Positions 1-11,709 of a stretch of 64,000 nt of DNA are shown in pieces. Source of the DNA: Candidimonas nitroreducens (lineage in GTDB: Bacteria > Pseudomonadota > Gammaproteobacteria > Burkholderiales > Burkholderiaceae_B); the NCBI RefSeq assembly GCF_002209565.1, contig NZ_NJIH01000010.1:1-64000 (forward strand). Reading direction: 5' to 3'. The translations under genes and the position numbers were made by a program. Position 1 is the first letter of the stretch. Each line of letters opens with the position of its first letter. The notes under the pieces are model-generated. The model was not told the origin of the DNA and did no database searches. It saw nothing but the letters and a program-made list of their open reading frames with translations.

Positions 1-55
1 GCTTGAAGGCTGCGTCGATCTTACGGGGGTGGCCAGGCTCTTGCTTCTTTGTCAC
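1..55 (-). CDS. Start of an IS3-type transposase OrfA (partial, cut by window edge)
   Basis: A GTG at 53-55 (minus strand) is preceded by a good ribosome site (AAGGTGA) and opens a frame beginning MTKKQEPGHPRKIDAAFK that runs off the window. This resembles the N-terminus of IS3-group OrfA proteins, which carry a helix-turn-helix that binds the element ends. About 40 bases upstream is a likely terminal repeat (95-114). Only 18 residues are visible, so the family call rests on the N-terminus plus the end-like sequence; whether the element is intact cannot be told. Confidence 0.45.
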   Translation of the reverse strand, partial: MTKKQEPGHPRKIDAAFK

Positions 56-94
56 GAAATCACCTTATTCGGTCGTAATGATTCGCTTCAAAAG

Positions 95-116
95 TGTCCA
101 CCAAAATTAGACCACA
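95..116 (-). mobile_element. Probable outer end of an IS3-like element
   Basis: Read on the minus strand, TGGTCTAATTTTGGTGGACA begins with TG and lies a short leader away from the OrfA start, as the left inverted repeat of an IS3-family element does. The matching right end would lie outside the window, so the boundary and any target duplication cannot be confirmed. Confidence 0.4.
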
Positions 117-212
117 ACAAACAGTGCCTCCCTTGCATCCCCGAAACGGGCCCCGCCCGCCGCGGCCTCAAAGTCGCCCGCCCCACCCAGGCCGCCCACG
201 GCGCTGGACGTT

Positions 213-253
213 GGCGTGTTTGGGAATGGTGTGTTTGGGAATGGCGTGTTTCG
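213..253. repeat. 15-bp tandem repeat, about 2.7 copies
   Basis: The unit GGCGTGTTTGGGAAT occurs at 213-227, with one change at 228-242, and in part at 243-253. It lies in gene-free DNA between the IS end and the palindromic repeat. No function is evident. Confidence 0.6.
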
Positions 254-349
254 CTTCTCGCGGGATACGCCGCGCGCATAACGCATATGCATACGGAATG
301 GGCGTTTAGTGCCGGCTATTCCCATAGCGACACAGACCATACGCCTCAG

Positions 350-515
350 CTCCCATCCATCTACGAGACTAGCGAGCCCGCCGACGAACTGAGTCTCCAG
401 TCCCCACACCCGTCTACAAAACTAGCGGAGAGAATGGGGTGCCTCCTGGAGGTGAGTGGGTCATCGAACCGGAAGGAGGTACCCCATTCTAGGCCGCGAA
501 TCAAGAAACCCAACC
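350..515. repeat. 134-bp repeat family, locus 1 (one hairpin unit plus a partial unit)
   Basis: A unit starting at about 425 has a left arm AGAATGGGGTGCCTCC and a right arm GGAGGTACCCCATTCT, separated by 28 bases that include TCATCGAACCGG, then the tail AGGCCGCGAATCAAGAA. The same unit recurs at 17592 and in four tandem copies from 34250. The preceding stretch (about 350-424) matches the inter-hairpin part of the unit, as if a neighbouring copy had lost its hairpin. The A/T changes in the two arms are compensatory relative to the AGAACGGGG copies, so base pairing is kept. Confidence 0.75.
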
Positions 516-530
516 GTCGACGCATTCAAC

Positions 531-612
531 AATAGCATCAATAGCATCAATAGCATCAATAGCATCAATAGCATCAATAGCAACAACAGCAGCAATAACA
601 GCAACACGAACG
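531..612. repeat. 9-bp microsatellite followed by a CAA/CAG-rich tract
   Basis: AATAGCATC is repeated five times exactly (531-575) and once with one change (576-584), followed by irregular CAA/CAG/CAC triplets to about 612. A reading frame through it would encode Asn-Ser-Ile repeats, but that frame has no convincing start context and is not called a gene. The rest of 117-682 holds only this and the other repeats listed. Confidence 0.8.
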
Positions 613-682
613 CAGGGAATGAGGATCTCCCGGGCATCAAACCCGTGAAGATGGAACTCATTTCAGGCCGCGGGCCAAGAAC

Positions 683-1465
683 TCAGGCCGCGGCCTTCTT
701 CGCATTCCCCAACCCCAGATAACTCTCGATCACCCGCGGATTGCCCGCCAGTTCCCGCGCCGGGCCTTCCAGCACGATCTCGCCCGTTTCCAGCACATAG
801 CCGTAATCGGCCACCTGCAGCGCCGCCCGCGCATTCTGCTCGACCAGCAGAATCGACACGCCGGTGCTGCGCAGCCGCGCAATAATATGGAAAATCTCGC
901 GCACGATGCGTGGCGCCAGCCCCAGACTGGGCTCATCCAGCATCAGCAGCTGCGGCTGCGCCATCAGCGCCCGCCCCACCGCCAGCATCTGGCGCTCGCC
1001 GCCCGACAAGGTTCCCGCTTCCTGCCGCTTGCGCTCGCCCAGCCGCGGAAACAGATCATAGACCTCGCCGAGCTTGTCCCGCCAGCCTGCGCGGCCCGCG
1101 CGGTACAAGCGGAACCCGCCCAGCAGCAAATTGTCTTCCACCGACATACTGCCGAACAACTCGCGGCGTTCCGGCACCAGCGACATCCCGCCAGCCACCC
1201 GGCGCTCCACCTGCCAGCCCGCCACCTCGCGGCCCAGATACGCGACAGAGCCAGCGCTATGCCCTGTTACCGGCAGCGAACCCATGACCGAATTCAACAG
1301 CGTCGACTTGCCTGCGCCGTTGCCTCCGATCACCGTCACGATGCTGCCGCGCGCCACCTCTATGTTCGCACTGGCCAGCGCCGTCACCTTGCCATACTGC
1401 GCCGACAGCCCCGCAACCCGCAAAACCGCGTCGTGTGCCGTGCTCATCGAAATATCTTTGTTCAT
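683..1465 (-). CDS. livF: ABC transporter ATPase, LivF type
   Basis: This 260-residue protein is one of the two cytoplasmic ATPases of a branched-chain amino-acid-type importer, where it powers uptake. Walker A (GGNGAGKST) is at residues 48-55, the signature LSGGERQML at about 153-161, and Walker B (LLMLDEPSLGLAP) at about 173-185; the last is characteristic of LivF. Its ATG overlaps the stop of the upstream permease/ATPase gene by four bases (ATGA), implying translational coupling. It is the last gene of the livK-H-MG-F cluster. The transported substrate may be another amide or acid, because this family is broad. Confidence 0.93.
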   Translation of the reverse strand: MNKDISMSTAHDAVLRVAGLSAQYGKVTALASANIEVARGSIVTVIGGNGAGKSTLLNSVMGSLPVTGHSAGSVAYLGREVAGWQVERRVAGGMSLVPERRELFGSMSVEDNLLLGGFRLYRAGRAGWRDKLGEVYDLFPRLGERKRQEAGTLSGGERQMLAVGRALMAQPQLLMLDEPSLGLAPRIVREIFHIIARLRSTGVSILLVEQNARAALQVADYGYVLETGEIVLEGPARELAGNPRVIESYLGLGNAKKAAA

Positions 1466-3300
1466 GCCGTCGCCCCCGCCGCAGCCGTGCCGCCGGGCTC
1501 ATCATCGAATTCCATATCCTCGTCGATGCCTCCCAGATACGCCTCCAGCACCGCCGGGTTGCTCTGCACCTCCGCAGGCAGCCCCTCGGCCAGCTTGGTG
1601 CCGAAATCCATCACCACCAGATGATCCGTCAGGCTCATGACGAAATCCATGTCATGTTCCACCAACAAGATGCTCATGCCCTCGGCACGCAACTGATCCA
1701 ACACCTGCGCCAGCTCTTGTTTTTCCTTGTAGCGCAGGCCTGCCGCCGGCTCGTCCAGCAGCAACAGCACCGGATCCGCGGCCAGCGCGCGGGCGATTTC
1801 CAGAATACGCTGCTGGCCCAGCGCCAGATTGCCCGCCTGCTCGTACAGATAATCGCCCAGCCCCACGCGCTGCAACTGCCGCGCGGCCTCGTGCAACAGT
1901 TCGGCCTCGCCCCTGCGCTCTAGATGCAGCGCCGCCGACAGCACTCCGATATTGCTGCGCAGGTGCGCACCCAGCGCTACATTTTCAAGCACCGTCATGG
2001 TCGGCAGCAGCTGCACATGCTGGAAAGTGCGCCCCACCCCGAGCCGCGCAATCTCGCGCGAACGCAGCTGGTCGAGCCGCCGGCCCAGGAAATTCACCGT
2101 GCCGCCGGTCAGCGGCAACACCCCCGTAATCAGATTGAACGTCGTGCTCTTGCCCGCGCCATTGGGCCCGATCAGCCCCATGATCTCGCCGGCGCGCAGC
2201 GTGAAGCTGATGTCATTGACTGCCACCAGCCCGCCGAACACCTTGCGTATGCCTTCCACTTCGAGCACCAGCGAGCCCTTCTCGGGGCGCGGCCGCTGCG
2301 GCAGCAGCGGCGCCTCGGGCGGCGGCGGGCTGCGCCGTCCGCGGGCGCCCGCAAGGGCCTGCCACCAGGACACCACAATAGGCCAGACGCCGTTGCGGGC
2401 GTACTGCAGCACCCAGATCATCAGCACCCCGAACACGATCAGCTCGAAATTTGCCGTGGTGTGCAGAACCTGCGGCAGCACGTTCTGGATCTGATCCTTC
2501 AGGATCAGGATCAGCCCCGAGCCCGCGATCGCCCCCCAGATGCTGCCCGCGCCGCCCACCACGGCCATGAACAAATACTCGATGCCGTATTTCAGCCCGA
2601 AGGGGCTGGGGCTGACCGCGCGCTGCATGTGCGCGTACAGCCAGCCCGACACGCAGGCCAGCAGCGCCGCATACACGAAGATCACCACCTTGTACGCCAG
2701 CATATGCACACCGAAGGACTCGGCCATGCCGCCGCCGCTGCGCAGCGCGCGTATGGCGCGGCCCGGGCGCGAATCCAGCAGATTGTGCGTGGCCCACATC
2801 GACAGCAGCAGGATGACCCAGATCAGATAGTACAGATGGCGGCCGTGCTCCAGCGACAGGCCGAAGAAATGAATCGGCGCGATGCCCGATATGCCGTCGT
2901 ACTGGCCGAGGAATTCCAGGTTGCCGAACAAGTAGTACAGCGCCAGGCACCATGCCAGCGTGCCCAGCGGCAGGAAATGCCCGGACAGGCGCAAAGTGAT
3001 CGCCCCCAGCACATAGGCCACCACAAAGGTCAGGATCAGGCCCACCACCAGCGCCAGCCACGGCGAGGTGCCCAGCGCCGTGGTCATCCATGCCGTGGTG
3101 TAGGCCCCTATGCCCACGAACGCCGCCTGCCCGAAAGACGTCAGGCCGCCCACCCCGGTCAGCAGCACCAGCCCCAGCACCACCATGCTGGCCAGGCCTA
3201 TGTAATTGAGCTGCGTGATCCAGAATTCGGGGGTGGCCTGCAGCAGCGGCAACAGCGCCAGCACCACCAGCGCCACATAAAGTACGAGTCGGCTGCGCAT
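1462..3300 (-). CDS. livMG: Fused ABC permease-ATPase, LivM-LivG
   Basis: One chain joins a LivM-type inner-membrane permease (about residues 1-310, with several hydrophobic segments) to a LivG-type ATPase (about 345-600) through a Pro/Arg-rich linker. In the ATPase half, Walker [10 protein letters not shown] is at about 378-386, and the LALGQQRIL signature and [11 protein letters not shown] Walker B are intact. The ATG at 3300 is chosen over an upstream ATG at 3324 because a strong ribosome site (GAGGAGGAA) sits just before it and it begins four bases after the livH stop. LivM and LivG are separate in Escherichia coli; such fusions are known in related proteobacteria. Confidence 0.92.
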   Translation of the reverse strand: MRSRLVLYVALVVLALLPLLQATPEFWITQLNYIGLASMVVLGLVLLTGVGGLTSFGQAAFVGIGAYTTAWMTTALGTSPWLALVVGLILTFVVAYVLGAITLRLSGHFLPLGTLAWCLALYYLFGNLEFLGQYDGISGIAPIHFFGLSLEHGRHLYYLIWVILLLSMWATHNLLDSRPGRAIRALRSGGGMAESFGVHMLAYKVVIFVYAALLACVSGWLYAHMQRAVSPSPFGLKYGIEYLFMAVVGGAGSIWGAIAGSGLILILKDQIQNVLPQVLHTTANFELIVFGVLMIWVLQYARNGVWPIVVSWWQALAGARGRRSPPPPEAPLLPQRPRPEKGSLVLEVEGIRKVFGGLVAVNDISFTLRAGEIMGLIGPNGAGKSTTFNLITGVLPLTGGTVNFLGRRLDQLRSREIARLGVGRTFQHVQLLPTMTVLENVALGAHLRSNIGVLSAALHLERRGEAELLHEAARQLQRVGLGDYLYEQAGNLALGQQRILEIARALAADPVLLLLDEPAAGLRYKEKQELAQVLDQLRAEGMSILLVEHDMDFVMSLTDHLVVMDFGTKLAEGLPAEVQSNPAVLEAYLGGIDEDMEFDDEPGGTAAAGATA

Positions 3301-3304
3301 GGCC

Positions 3305-4342
3305 TTATTCCTCCTCGTCCACATGGTGCGTGACGAACGAGCGCCACATCAGCACCGGAATGATCAGCGTAAACACGAACACCTCTTTGTAGGCGCTGGC
3401 CCAGAACGACGAGAAGGCTTCCAGAATGCCCACGAACAGCGCGCCGCCAGCCGCCAGCGGGTAGCTGATCAAGCCGCCGAAGATCGCCGCCACGAAGCCC
3501 TTCAGGCCTATCAGGAAGCCCGTGTCATAGTAGATGGTGGTGACAGGCGCGATCAGCATGCCCGACAGCGCACCGATCACCGCCGCCAGCGTGAACGTGA
3601 GGCCGCCCGACATATCGGTGCTGATGCCCATCAGGCGCGCGCCGCGCCGGTTCACCGCCGTGGCGCGCAGCGCCTTGCCGTGCAGCGTGCGCTCGAAGAA
3701 CAGCCACAGCGCGAAGATCAGCACCACGCACGTGCCCAGCACGAAGAAGGTCTGGGCCGTCCAGCTCACCGGCCCCATCTGCACGTCGCCGCTGATGAAG
3801 GGCGGAGTGCGCCAGCCCTCGGCGCCGAAGAACACCAGCGCCAGCCCCGTCAGCGCGAAGTGCACCGCCACCGAGATGATCAGCAGCACCAGCACGCTGG
3901 CTTCGGCCACCGGCTGGTACACCAGCCGGTAGATCATCGGCCCCAGCGGCGCGACCAGCGCCAGCGAATAGATAACATTGATCCACAGCGGTGTCTTGGT
4001 GCTGGCCACGTAGGGCGCCACCAGATACAGCGCCAGCGGCAGCACCAGCGCCCACAGCAGCGTTCTGGGCAGGCCGCTCCAGTTGTGGCTGCGCAGCGCC
4101 GCGTACAGTTCTGCCAGGCAGGTGAGTATGCCGATGATCAGCAGCAGATGAACCGTGCCCGGCACCTTGCCGTTGACCAGAAAGGCCAGGGTCAGCGCCC
4201 CGAAGGCAACAAACTCGCCCTGCGGAATGAAGATCACGCGCGTGACCACGAACACCAGCACCAGCGCCAGGCCCAGCAGCGCATAGATCGCGCCGTTGAC
4301 CACACCGTCCTGGAGCAGGATCAGAATGATAGTCGAATCCAT
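3305..4342 (-). CDS. livH: ABC permease, LivH type
   Basis: This is a 345-residue polytopic inner-membrane protein that, with the LivM half of the next gene, should form the channel of the importer. The N-terminus ([20 protein letters not shown]) is typical of LivH, and about eight to nine hydrophobic segments follow. Typical LivH proteins have about 290-310 residues; the extra length is a hydrophobic stretch around residues 75-115. The gene is preceded by about 270 bases after livK and leads directly into livMG. Confidence 0.92.
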   Translation of the reverse strand: MDSTIILILLQDGVVNGAIYALLGLALVLVFVVTRVIFIPQGEFVAFGALTLAFLVNGKVPGTVHLLLIIGILTCLAELYAALRSHNWSGLPRTLLWALVLPLALYLVAPYVASTKTPLWINVIYSLALVAPLGPMIYRLVYQPVAEASVLVLLIISVAVHFALTGLALVFFGAEGWRTPPFISGDVQMGPVSWTAQTFFVLGTCVVLIFALWLFFERTLHGKALRATAVNRRGARLMGISTDMSGGLTFTLAAVIGALSGMLIAPVTTIYYDTGFLIGLKGFVAAIFGGLISYPLAAGGALFVGILEAFSSFWASAYKEVFVFTLIIPVLMWRSFVTHHVDEEE

Positions 4343-4611
4343 CTGTACACCATACCCATCTATAACACCACACTGTGGGAATTGCCTGAATTCCTGTCAG
4401 GCCGCCGCGCCCGCACCGCAGCACGCGTACGCCGCCACCCTTTTCGGATACCGCTCATACCAAACACCGGCCCGCAGGCCGGTGCTGGTGCTACAACACG
4501 ACTAAACCAGAGAACATGGCGCCAAACCCGCGCGCATGATCACTGTCAGGCCCGCGCCCGGCGCCGGCCGGGCCAAGTCAGGACTAGCCAAGCCAGGCCG
4601 GGCCGAACCCG

Positions 4612-5781
4612 TTACAGATCGGGCTGATACACCCACTTGCCGTCCACCACCTTGACCATCACACGCGCACGCTTGTCGAAACCGGCATGATCGGTCGGGC
4701 TCATGTTGAACACGCCCTGCGATTCAGGCAGGTTCTTGATCTGCTCGAGCGCATCGCGCAGCGCCGCGCGGAATTGCGGCGTGCCGGGCTTGGCGCCGGT
4801 CTTGAGCGCGCCGGGGATGGCCGCCGCGATCAGGTGGCCGGCGTCCCACATATGGCCGCCGAAGGTATTCATGGTACCGGCGCCGTACTTGGCGTCGTAC
4901 GCCTTTTCATAGGTGACGGCGCTTTTCTTCACCGGATTGCTGTCGGGCAGCTGGTCGGCCACCAGCAGCGGGCCGGCGGGCAGGTACATGCCGTTGCAGT
5001 CCTTGCCGCAGACGCGCAGCACGTCGTTGTTGGCCGCGCCGTGGGTCTGATAGATGATGCCCTTGTAGCCGCGGCTCTTGAGCTCGCGCACCGGCAGCGC
5101 CGAAGGCGTGCCGGCGCCGGCGATGAGTATGCCGTCGGGCTTGGCGGCGATCAGCTTCAGGGCCTGGCCGGTCACGCTGGTGTCGGTGCGGCCGTACTTC
5201 TCGGCGTCGACCAGCTTGATGCCCTTGGCCTGCGCGGCGGCCTTCATCACCGCCAGCCAGCTATCGCCGTAGGCGTCGGAAAAGCCGATGAATCCGAGCG
5301 TCTTGATATGCTGCTTGGCCATGGCGTCGGCCAGCGCATCGGCCATCAGTTGGTCGTTCTGCGGCGTCTTGAACACCCACTTGCGCGGGCCCTCGACCGG
5401 CTCGACCAGCTTGGCGCTGGCGGCCACGCTGATCATCGGGGTCTTGGTTTCGCCGGCCACGTCCACCATGGCCATCGAGCTGGGAGTGACCGACGAGCCG
5501 ATCACCACGTCGACCTTGTCGTCGGTGATGAGCTTGCGCATGTTCTTGACCGCATTGGTGGTGTCGGTGCCGTCGTCCAGGACGATGTATTCGACCTTCT
5601 GGCCCGCCACCTCGGTGGGCAGCAGCGCCACGGTATTGCGCTCGGGGATGCCCAGCGAGGCCGCCGGGCCGGTGCTCGACACCGTAATGCCGACCTTGAC
5701 CTGGGCCGAGGCCAGCAGCGGCAGGGCCAGCGCCACGGCGCCGGCCAAAGCGGAAAGTCGAAGCGACTGACGCATATTCAT
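4612..5781 (-). CDS. Periplasmic binding protein of Liv-type ABC importer
   Basis: From the ATG at 5781 the 389-residue protein begins with a signal peptide (MNMRQSLRLSALAGAVALAL, cleavage near LASA-QVKVG), then a type-1 periplasmic binding fold (IVLDDGTDTTNAVKNMRKLI and later motifs). It should capture the ligand for LivH/LivMG. A GGAG ribosome site lies about seven bases before 5781; an in-frame start at 5820 lacks this and would bury the signal peptide. The gene heads the transporter cluster. Relatives bind branched-chain amino acids, amides or aromatic acids, so the ligand is open. Confidence 0.9.
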   Translation of the reverse strand: MNMRQSLRLSALAGAVALALPLLASAQVKVGITVSSTGPAASLGIPERNTVALLPTEVAGQKVEYIVLDDGTDTTNAVKNMRKLITDDKVDVVIGSSVTPSSMAMVDVAGETKTPMISVAASAKLVEPVEGPRKWVFKTPQNDQLMADALADAMAKQHIKTLGFIGFSDAYGDSWLAVMKAAAQAKGIKLVDAEKYGRTDTSVTGQALKLIAAKPDGILIAGAGTPSALPVRELKSRGYKGIIYQTHGAANNDVLRVCGKDCNGMYLPAGPLLVADQLPDSNPVKKSAVTYEKAYDAKYGAGTMNTFGGHMWDAGHLIAAAIPGALKTGAKPGTPQFRAALRDALEQIKNLPESQGVFNMSPTDHAGFDKRARVMVKVVDGKWVYQPDL

Positions 5782-5972
5782 CTTTGTCTCCAAGGTAGAC
5801 CCGGTGCCATGGCGGCACATTCTTTGAGTCGATAATTGAACGGGAAGTGCTACAGAACGTTATACAGAATCATACGTTTGCGGCGAAATAGCGTATCACA
5901 TTGAAACCGCAAAAGCAGCATCATGCGTGCCTGAGAAATAGTTTAAGTTTATAGGATTGTGCCGATTCTGCC

Positions 5973-6000
5973 TTGAATTATCAACAAATCCAGATACAAA
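5973..6000 (+). promoter_or_regulatory. Candidate sigma-70 promoter for msrB operon
   Basis: TTGAAT (5973-5978) and TACAAA (5995-6000) are separated by 16 bases in the AT-rich part of the divergent livK-msrB intergenic region (5782-6197). They point toward msrB, about 200 bases downstream. Both hexamers are only partial matches. Nothing else was recognised in this gene-free stretch. Confidence 0.35.
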
Positions 6001-6197
6001 GTCTTTTAGGGGATTCCCTGCATGCAGCGGGCCGGCCCGCCGCCGCGAGCCGCGACCGCCGCATCAGCGACGAAGCCGGCGACAAGCCCGCGGCAAACCC
6101 GCCAACAGCCCGCACATCGGCCCGCACATCGGCCCGGCGATTCAGTTAAGATGGGAGTTTGCGGGGCCATCGCATGCGCCCCTTTCCGGAGCATCAC

Positions 6198-6589
<392 letters not shown>

Positions 6590-6593
<4 letters not shown>

Positions 6594-7201
6594 AGAAATT
6601 CCTGTTCGATCTGTTTCCGCTGATCCTGTTTTTCCTGGCTTTCAAGTTTGCCGACATCTATGTCGCCACCGCCGTAGCCATCGTCGCCGGCATCCTGCAG
6701 TTCGCCTGGCTCAAGCTCACCGGCAAGACCATAGAAGCCACCCACTGGATCAACCTGACCGTCATTCTGCTGTTCGGCGGCGCCACACTGTTCTTCCACA
6801 ACGACGCCTTCATCAAATGGAAGCCCACCGTACTGTACTGGGTCTTCGGCGCCATACTCGTGGGCGGCAGGCTGATCTTCCGGCGCAACCTGATCCGCCA
6901 CGTGCTGGGCAGCCAGATCGACATGCCGCCCGAAGTCTGGGATCGCCTCAACCTGAGCTGGGCCGGCTTCTTCCTCGTCTCCGGCGCCCTGAACCTGTAC
7001 GTGGCGTTCTCGGGCCATTACACCGAAGCCCAGTGGGTGAACTTCAAGGTCTTCGGCCTGATGGCCTTGCTGCTGGTGTTCGTGGTGATCCAGTCCATCT
7101 GGCTCAGCCGCTACATGAAAGAAGAAATCGCCCAGACACAGGCCGTGCCCGAATCGGCGCCCTCTTCTTCCACGCCCGCGGAACCGAAAGAGTCGCGCTG
7201 A
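6590..7201 (+). CDS. yciB: Inner-membrane septation protein YciB/IspZ
   Basis: This 203-residue protein has five or so hydrophobic segments and the conserved start [20 protein letters not shown], followed by [14 protein letters not shown] and [20 protein letters not shown], all hallmarks of YciB (septation protein A). Relatives act in envelope maintenance and cell division. The C-terminal about 20 residues are Ser/Pro/Glu-rich and extend past the last membrane span. The start overlaps the msrB stop by four bases and the stop overlaps the next gene by one base. Confidence 0.94.
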
Positions 7202-7461
7202 TGTCTACCGAACTCATGGACACCTTGCGCGGCCGCCTCGCCGCGCTCGAACCGCAGCGGCTCGAAATCATCGACGAGTCGCACCTGCATGCCGGCCACG
7301 CCGGCAGCCGGGGCGGCGCGCGCCATTTCCGGGTCATCATCTCATCGGCGCAATTTGCCGGGCTCGCTCCTGTGGCGCGCCACCGGCTCGTGTATGATCG
7401 CGTCCAGGATTTGATGCCCCATCCCATTCACGCCCTGGCAATCGTTGCCAGCACCGCTTAA
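7201..7461 (+). CDS. bolA: BolA-family protein
   Basis: This 86-residue protein carries the BolA fold: LEPQRLEIIDESHLHAGHAG near residues 15-35, then HFRVIISSAQFAGLAPVARH and a C-terminal helix ending in HALAIVASTA. Family members bind monothiol glutaredoxins and handle iron-sulfur clusters or act as stress regulators. The position between yciB and a parvulin gene is common in this bacterial family. Its ATG overlaps the yciB TGA, so it is co-translated with it. Confidence 0.93.
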   Translation: MSTELMDTLRGRLAALEPQRLEIIDESHLHAGHAGSRGGARHFRVIISSAQFAGLAPVARHRLVYDRVQDLMPHPIHALAIVASTA

Positions 7462-7473
7462 AAAAGGATTTAC

Positions 7474-8250
7474 ATGAAACGCATCTCCTTGTTCGTCGCC
7501 GCCTGCGTCCTGGCCGCTCCCGTCTACGCCCAGAACGTAGCCACCGTCAACGGCCAGCCCATCACCCAGGCCAGCCTGGATCAGTTCGTATCCCTGCTGG
7601 TCAAACAAGGCGCCCAGGATTCGCCACAGTTGCGCGACCAGGTCAAGCAGGAATTGATCAACCGCACCGTGGCCGTGCAGGCCGCCGAAAAGGCCGGCAT
7701 CGACAAGCAGCCGCAGGTCAAGCAGGAAATCGAGCTGTCGCGCCAGGGCATCCTGGTGCGCGCCCTGATGGACGACCACCTCAAAAAGAACCCCATCACC
7801 GACGCCAAGATCCAGGCCGAATACGACCAGATCAAGAAAGAACAGGCCGGCCGCATGGAATACAAGCTGCGCCACATCCTGGTCAAGGACGAAAAAACGG
7901 CCGTGGATCTCACCGCCAAGATCAAGAGCAAGAAAGTCACCTTCGAAGCGGCCGCCAAGAAGAACTCCATCGATCCGGGCAGCGGCAAGAAAGGTGGCGA
8001 ACTCGGCTGGGGCCCCGCCACCAACTACGTGCCGCAATTCGCCCAGGCCGTCGAAGGCCTGAAAAAAGGCCAGATGACCGACAAACCGGTGCAGACCCAG
8101 TTCGGCTGGCACATCATCCAGGTCGAGGACACCCGCCCGATGAAGTTCCCCGACCTCAAGGACGTCAAGCCGCAAATCGAGCAAATGCTGCGCCAGCAAG
8201 CCCTGGCCAACTACCAGCAGGAGCTGCTGAAGTCGGCGAAGATCCAGTAA
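7474..8250 (+). CDS. Periplasmic parvulin-type peptidyl-prolyl isomerase
   Basis: This 258-residue protein starts with a signal peptide (MKRISLFVAACVLAAPVYAQ), then a SurA/PpiC-like N-terminal chaperone region (about 20-125) and a rotamase domain (about 133-228: LRHILVKDE, SIDPGSGKKGGELGWG, GWHIIQVEDTRP). It should assist folding of exported proteins. It closes the msrB-yciB-bolA operon and is followed by a strong terminator. With only one rotamase domain it is closer to PpiC/PrsA-like foldases than to two-domain SurA. Confidence 0.93.
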   Translation: MKRISLFVAACVLAAPVYAQNVATVNGQPITQASLDQFVSLLVKQGAQDSPQLRDQVKQELINRTVAVQAAEKAGIDKQPQVKQEIELSRQGILVRALMDDHLKKNPITDAKIQAEYDQIKKEQAGRMEYKLRHILVKDEKTAVDLTAKIKSKKVTFEAAAKKNSIDPGSGKKGGELGWGPATNYVPQFAQAVEGLKKGQMTDKPVQTQFGWHIIQVEDTRPMKFPDLKDVKPQIEQMLRQQALANYQQELLKSAKIQ

Positions 8251-8286
8251 GGCCGCGGCCGGCGGGCCTCCCCCGCCTGAAAAACC

Positions 8287-8326
8287 AAGCCCTTTTGCCG
8301 CAAGCCGCGGCAAAAGGGCTTTTTTC
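8287..8326 (+). terminator. Rho-independent terminator after the isomerase gene
   Basis: AGCCCTTTTGCCGC and GCGGCAAAAGGGCT form a 14-bp perfect stem with a five-base loop (AAGCC), followed by a T run at 8320-8325. It ends the msrB-to-isomerase operon 40 bases after the stop codon. Confidence 0.95.
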
Positions 8327-8357
8327 TGCAATCCGTCGCCGCTGCCATCCGGCGTAG

Positions 8358-11558
<3,201 letters not shown>

Positions 11559-11709
11559 TTTCTACTCCGACGCCTCAAACGGACACTCATCGTAAAGATA
11601 ACAGCGTTGCTGCGCCCCGCCGTACCGCTTGCACTGTCTGCGGCTGCGCGCCTGGTTCGCCTTCCGATCCGGCATCCGCATCGACCGGCAGCCAGGCACG
11701 CGTCTGCGC

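Noticed and set aside
29-535. 168-codon plus-strand frame at the window start
   Set aside because: It crosses the IS end and the palindromic repeat and has no recognisable domain.
456-722. 88-codon frame with Asn-Ser-Ile repeats
   Set aside because: It arises from the microsatellite, starts inside the palindromic unit and has no ribosome site.
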